A stretch of DNA of 8,127 nt from Bryobacterales bacterium (GTDB lineage: Bacteria; Acidobacteriota; Terriglobia; Bryobacterales; Bryobacteraceae): NCBI GenBank assembly GCA_003142355.1, contig PLMF01000171.1:1-8127 (forward strand). The letters run 5' to 3'. The notes below the pieces were generated by a model that had not been told where the DNA came from, made no database searches, and saw only the letters and a list, made by a program, of their open reading frames with translations. Positions 6,901-8,127 of this stretch are shown here, one piece after another. A program made the position numbers and the translations under genes. Each line of letters opens with the position of its first letter. The first letter of the stretch is position 1.

Positions 6901-7654
6901 CGGGTTCGAACCAGGCGCTTACCGGGCCACCCTCGTCATCCAATCTCCCAGTGCCGTGCCGCAATCCATCGACGTCCCGATCATGTTTGTGCTCGGCCCC
7001 AACACTTCCGGCGCGGCCATCGGCGCCGTCGCCAATCCCGCCACGTATTCGGCCGCCGTCAGTCCCGGGATGGTGGTGGCGGTATTCGGCACCAACCTGG
7101 CGAGCGCCACGAAGACCGCTTCCGGCAGCCCGCTGCCTTATTCCCTCGGCGAAGTTTCGGCGGCCGTCAACGGGATTGCTGCGCCATTGACTTATGTTTC
7201 ACCGACCCAGGTCAACCTCCAGATCCCCTACGAGGTGGGAGCCGGTCCGGCGGTGCTGGGAATCGACAACAACGGACAGATCGCCGGGTTCCAATTTCAG
7301 ATTTCCGCTTCGGCCCCGGGCATCTTCGCGGATGCCAACGGATACCTCAGCCCCACCCCGGCCGTGCCACGGGGTGGAACTGCCACGCTGCTCCTGGCGG
7401 GCGCCGGGGTCTACAACCTGATCTCGACGGCCTACTTGCCATCGTCGGCGACCACCTACAAACCCTTGTTGCCGCTCTCGGTGACGGTGGGCGGGGCGCC
7501 GGTATTCCTGCAGACCGTGGGCTTGGCCCCCCTCCAGTTCGGCGTCACCCAGGTGAAATTCAGGCTTCCCCCTTCGCTGCCGGCGGGAGTGCAGCCGGTG
7601 GTCGTGACGGTGGGCGCAGTCTCCAGCCCGCCCGTAAATGTGACGGTCGAGTGA
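3941..7654 (+). CDS. Secreted S53 (sedolisin/kumamolisin) serine-carboxyl protease with beta-sandwich domains and TIGR03437 C-terminus
   Basis: This encodes 1237 residues. Residues 1-24 form a signal peptide (hydrophobic VSIFILSLGFAGAAA). Residues about 55-190 are a pro-kumamolisin activation domain. The catalytic domain runs from about 208 to 590, with Glu284 and Asp288 (EGDLD), oxyanion Asp361 (SSGDSG) and nucleophile Ser493 (GGTSASAPS). The FHDIT and GYDMATGLGSVDA segments at its end are the usual calcium site. An Ig-like repeat follows (about 594-700, with GTPTGTVDFSVNG), then two further beta-rich segments (700-910), a BACON-like domain (about 915-1018) and the TIGR03437 domain (about 1022-1237, NPATYSAAVSPGMVVAVFG and VNLQIPYE). 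Such enzymes digest proteins outside the cell at acidic pH after self-removal of the propeptide. The ATG at 3941 was chosen because the signal peptide starts there and AAAGAG lies 7 bases upstream; the frame is open back to a GTG at 3836. The C-terminal domains may serve attachment or substrate binding. Confidence 0.93.
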   Translation: MQWSKCYKLVSIFILSLGFAGAAAPDRITRPVNVNQIRALSGHARSLAQPQFDRGPVDPALRMDYMMLVVQPSPAQQAELDLLLAGQQNPSSPLYRQWLAPEEFGNRFGLSPADHSKVVAWLTSQGLAVNASGRGRNWIAFSGDAGQVSRALKTPIDRFQVGGETHYANTIDPSVPEALADVIGGFIGLDDFHLQPFVRRVSPEYNSGSSHYLAPADLATIYDVGPLYRAGIDGTGQSIAVVGESAVPITDIRSFRTRFGLPANDPKMVLYGGADPGYNGAQIEGDLDLEWAGAVAPNATIYYVYGSSALTAIAAAVSLNVAPVITVSYGGCEIGWRLNYWRTIAQQANAQGITILNSSGDSGAAGCDPQGDMPFAAAGRMVDFPAVLPEITAVGGTQFVEGTGTYWASANSSNLGSALSYIPEASWNESNSAGLGSSGGGASSLYAKPVWQNGPGVPNDNARDVPDISLSAAGHDAYLVIDSGSLVAVGGTSASAPSMAGILALLNQYQVSKGFQQKPGLGNINPQLYRLAQSAPSAFHDITAGDNIVNCAQGSPDCLTGSFGYQAGPGYDMATGLGSVDANNLVTLWNTATGAVTVSLWVDTARATLNDTVGMTATVAAATGSGTPTGTVDFSVNGIKLGSSSLRSIGGRQEADLFFPAYRLGGTGTFTLLAQYSGDAAFSGGGIAKTIQVVAPSGVAAIVPSAPDTVWPSPPDAQGLSWQTSLSLREAAGVPAILTGFTIDDTPQPLSQYFPSPEIPAAGTIGATVVFRNLATPVTRTFGFTGVDPAGQTWSRQISVTYLALPPGSFPVVSATPLIVARNPDADPSCQWPVQLNVDEAGGNAGLEETGLAVGGVDFTSQIPAIFGTVRLASWAGLQGTLCLGGVTPPATETIQIGTSGYTQDIIVSLTGPAANPTTLSAAPANITMAAAGASQPAQATLAINLSDQTAPWTAAVYPANRTTAWLGASQFSGTGPAQIALTASGAGFEPGAYRATLVIQSPSAVPQSIDVPIMFVLGPNTSGAAIGAVANPATYSAAVSPGMVVAVFGTNLASATKTASGSPLPYSLGEVSAAVNGIAAPLTYVSPTQVNLQIPYEVGAGPAVLGIDNNGQIAGFQFQISASAPGIFADANGYLSPTPAVPRGGTATLLLAGAGVYNLISTAYLPSSATTYKPLLPLSVTVGGAPVFLQTVGLAPLQFGVTQVKFRLPPSLPAGVQPVVVTVGAVSSPPVNVTVE

Positions 7655-7662
7655 CGGTGCAT

Positions 7663-7692
7663 TTGAATTTCCCCGCTAATCTGTAGTACACT
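7663..7692 (+). promoter_or_regulatory. Possible promoter of rplU-rpmA
   Basis: TTGAAT at 7663-7668 and TACACT at 7687-7692 each match 4 of 6 positions of the sigma-70 consensus, with an 18-base spacer, just after the protease stop codon. Transcription would start near 7699 and leave a leader of about 55 bases before rplU. Confidence 0.35.
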
Positions 7693-7705
7693 CAATACTT
7701 ACTCC

Positions 7706-7737
7706 AGTGGTTCCGACGCACCCCGTGTGTACCGGCT
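7706..7737 (+). promoter_or_regulatory. Stem-loop in the rplU leader
   Basis: AGTGGT (7706-7711) can pair with ACCGGCT (7731-7737) with one bulged base. Inside it ACGCAC (7716-7721) can pair with GTGTGT (7725-7730), one pair being G-T. The result is a two-part hairpin ending 17 bases before the ATG of rplU. Many ribosomal protein operons are autoregulated through leader structures, so it may be a control site, but I do not recognise it as a described L21 leader. Confidence 0.3.
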
Positions 7738-7754
7738 CCCGAACAGAGGTTTGC

Positions 7755-8066
7755 ATGCACGCGATTATTGAAACCGGCGGAAAACAGTACCGGGTTACTC
7801 CGGGCGACGTCATCCGCGTGGAAAAACTGGCCGGCGACGTCGGCTCCGAAATCGAGCTGCCCGTCAAGCTCGCCTTTGAGGATAGCGGTGAACCGGTCTC
7901 CGGCGCCGCCCTGAAGGCCACCATCGTCGGCAATGGCCGGGGCGACAAGGTCCTCGTCTTCAAGTTCAAGCGCAAGAAACAGTACAAGAAGACCATCGGC
8001 CACCGCCAGTCCTTCACCGAAGTGAAGGTCGGCGACATTTCGACGGAGGTGACGCATGGCGCATAA
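7755..8066 (+). CDS. rplU: Large-subunit ribosomal protein L21 (bL21)
   Basis: This encodes 103 residues, the usual bL21 length. The start [20 protein letters not shown] and the segment containing [18 protein letters not shown], which ends with a basic GHRQ-type RNA-binding loop, are diagnostic. bL21 is an early-assembling protein of the 50S subunit that binds 23S rRNA. The ATG at 7755 has AGAGG at 7745-7749. An in-frame GTG at 7707 would add 16 residues not found in the family, so it was not used. The gene is followed by rpmA, the normal rplU-rpmA order, with an 11-base overlap. It follows the unrelated protease gene by 100 bases that contain a possible promoter and leader hairpin. Confidence 0.97.
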   Translation: MHAIIETGGKQYRVTPGDVIRVEKLAGDVGSEIELPVKLAFEDSGEPVSGAALKATIVGNGRGDKVLVFKFKRKKQYKKTIGHRQSFTEVKVGDISTEVTHGA

Positions 8067-8127
8067 GAAAGGTTTAGGCAGTTCCAGAAACGGGCGCGAC
8101 TCCCAGGCGCAGCGCCTCGGCGTGAAG
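8056..8127 (+). CDS. rpmA: Large-subunit ribosomal protein L27 (bL27), cut by the window edge
   Basis: Only the first 24 codons are present. They read [20 protein letters not shown] and then LGVK, the conserved N-terminus of bL27, whose tail reaches the peptidyl-transferase centre. It begins directly as MAHKKG, without the extra processed N-terminal segment found in Firmicutes. A GGAGGT Shine-Dalgarno at 8045-8050, inside rplU, lies 5 bases before the ATG, and the first 11 bases overlap the end of rplU. The two subunit proteins are therefore very likely made from one mRNA in balanced amounts. Confidence 0.95.
   Translation, partial: MAHKKGLGSSRNGRDSQAQRLGVK

Noticed and set aside
5270..6964. 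A 564-codon open frame on the minus strand inside the S53 protease gene
   Set aside because: It is antisense to well-supported domains, has low-complexity Gly/Arg-rich composition and matches no family. Long antisense frames are expected in GC-rich coding DNA.
7481..7658. Four copies of GTGACGGT near the end of the protease gene (7481, 7604, 7640, 7651)
   Set aside because: Three encode Val-Thr-Val in beta strands and the fourth covers the stop codon. Spacing is irregular, so this is best explained by codon use and protein repeats rather than a DNA element.
1..8127. A search by eye for tRNA genes, CRISPR repeats, insertion sequence ends and integrase or transposase genes
   Set aside because: None was found. 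The accessory nature of the left part rests only on gene content and base composition, with no visible mobile-element boundary.

Overview
The window reads as GC-rich bacterial chromosome from an acidobacterium of the Solibacter/Bryobacter type. The main clue is the C-terminal domain of the large secreted protease (about residues 1022-1237). I recognise it as the TIGR03437 domain that is expanded in Candidatus Solibacter and its relatives. The assignment rests on family memory and was not checked by a search.

Left part, 1-1889: small accessory genes with visibly lower GC than the rest (53-57% in two 60-base lines I counted, against 67% in one line of the epimerase gene). On the minus strand is a DUF433/DUF5615 pair, a predicted toxin-antitoxin type module. 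The DUF5615 gene runs off the left edge, and the DUF433 gene has ACG where its ATG should be, behind a strong Shine-Dalgarno. Next come three unrecognised small genes on the plus strand (775-1615), packed as one unit, the third with a winged-helix-like end. Facing them on the minus strand is a Phd/YefM antitoxin with no toxin beside it.

Middle, 1891-3809 on the minus strand: a two-gene muropeptide unit. An SH3b-NlpC/P60 peptidase overlaps by ATGA an enolase-superfamily dipeptide epimerase. By analogy with the Bacillus YkfC/YkfB pair, the peptidase would release L-Ala-D-Glu from peptidoglycan peptides and the epimerase would convert it to L-Ala-L-Glu. Here the epimerase has a Tat-type signal and the peptidase a possible export signal, which suggests the work is done outside the cytoplasm. 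The antitoxin gene follows directly downstream on the same strand.

Right part: a 131-base divergent spacer (3810-3940) with a perfect 10-bp inverted repeat separates the peptidase from a 1237-residue secreted S53 (sedolisin/kumamolisin) protease with beta-sandwich domains and the TIGR03437 tail. After about 100 bases holding a possible promoter and a structured leader come the housekeeping genes rplU and rpmA, overlapping by 11 bases; rpmA is cut by the right edge.

The best candidates for something undescribed are the three-gene unit at 775-1615, the ACG-started DUF433 gene, the exported epimerase with its His-to-Asp peptidase partner, and the inverted repeat between the two cell-envelope or secreted functions.
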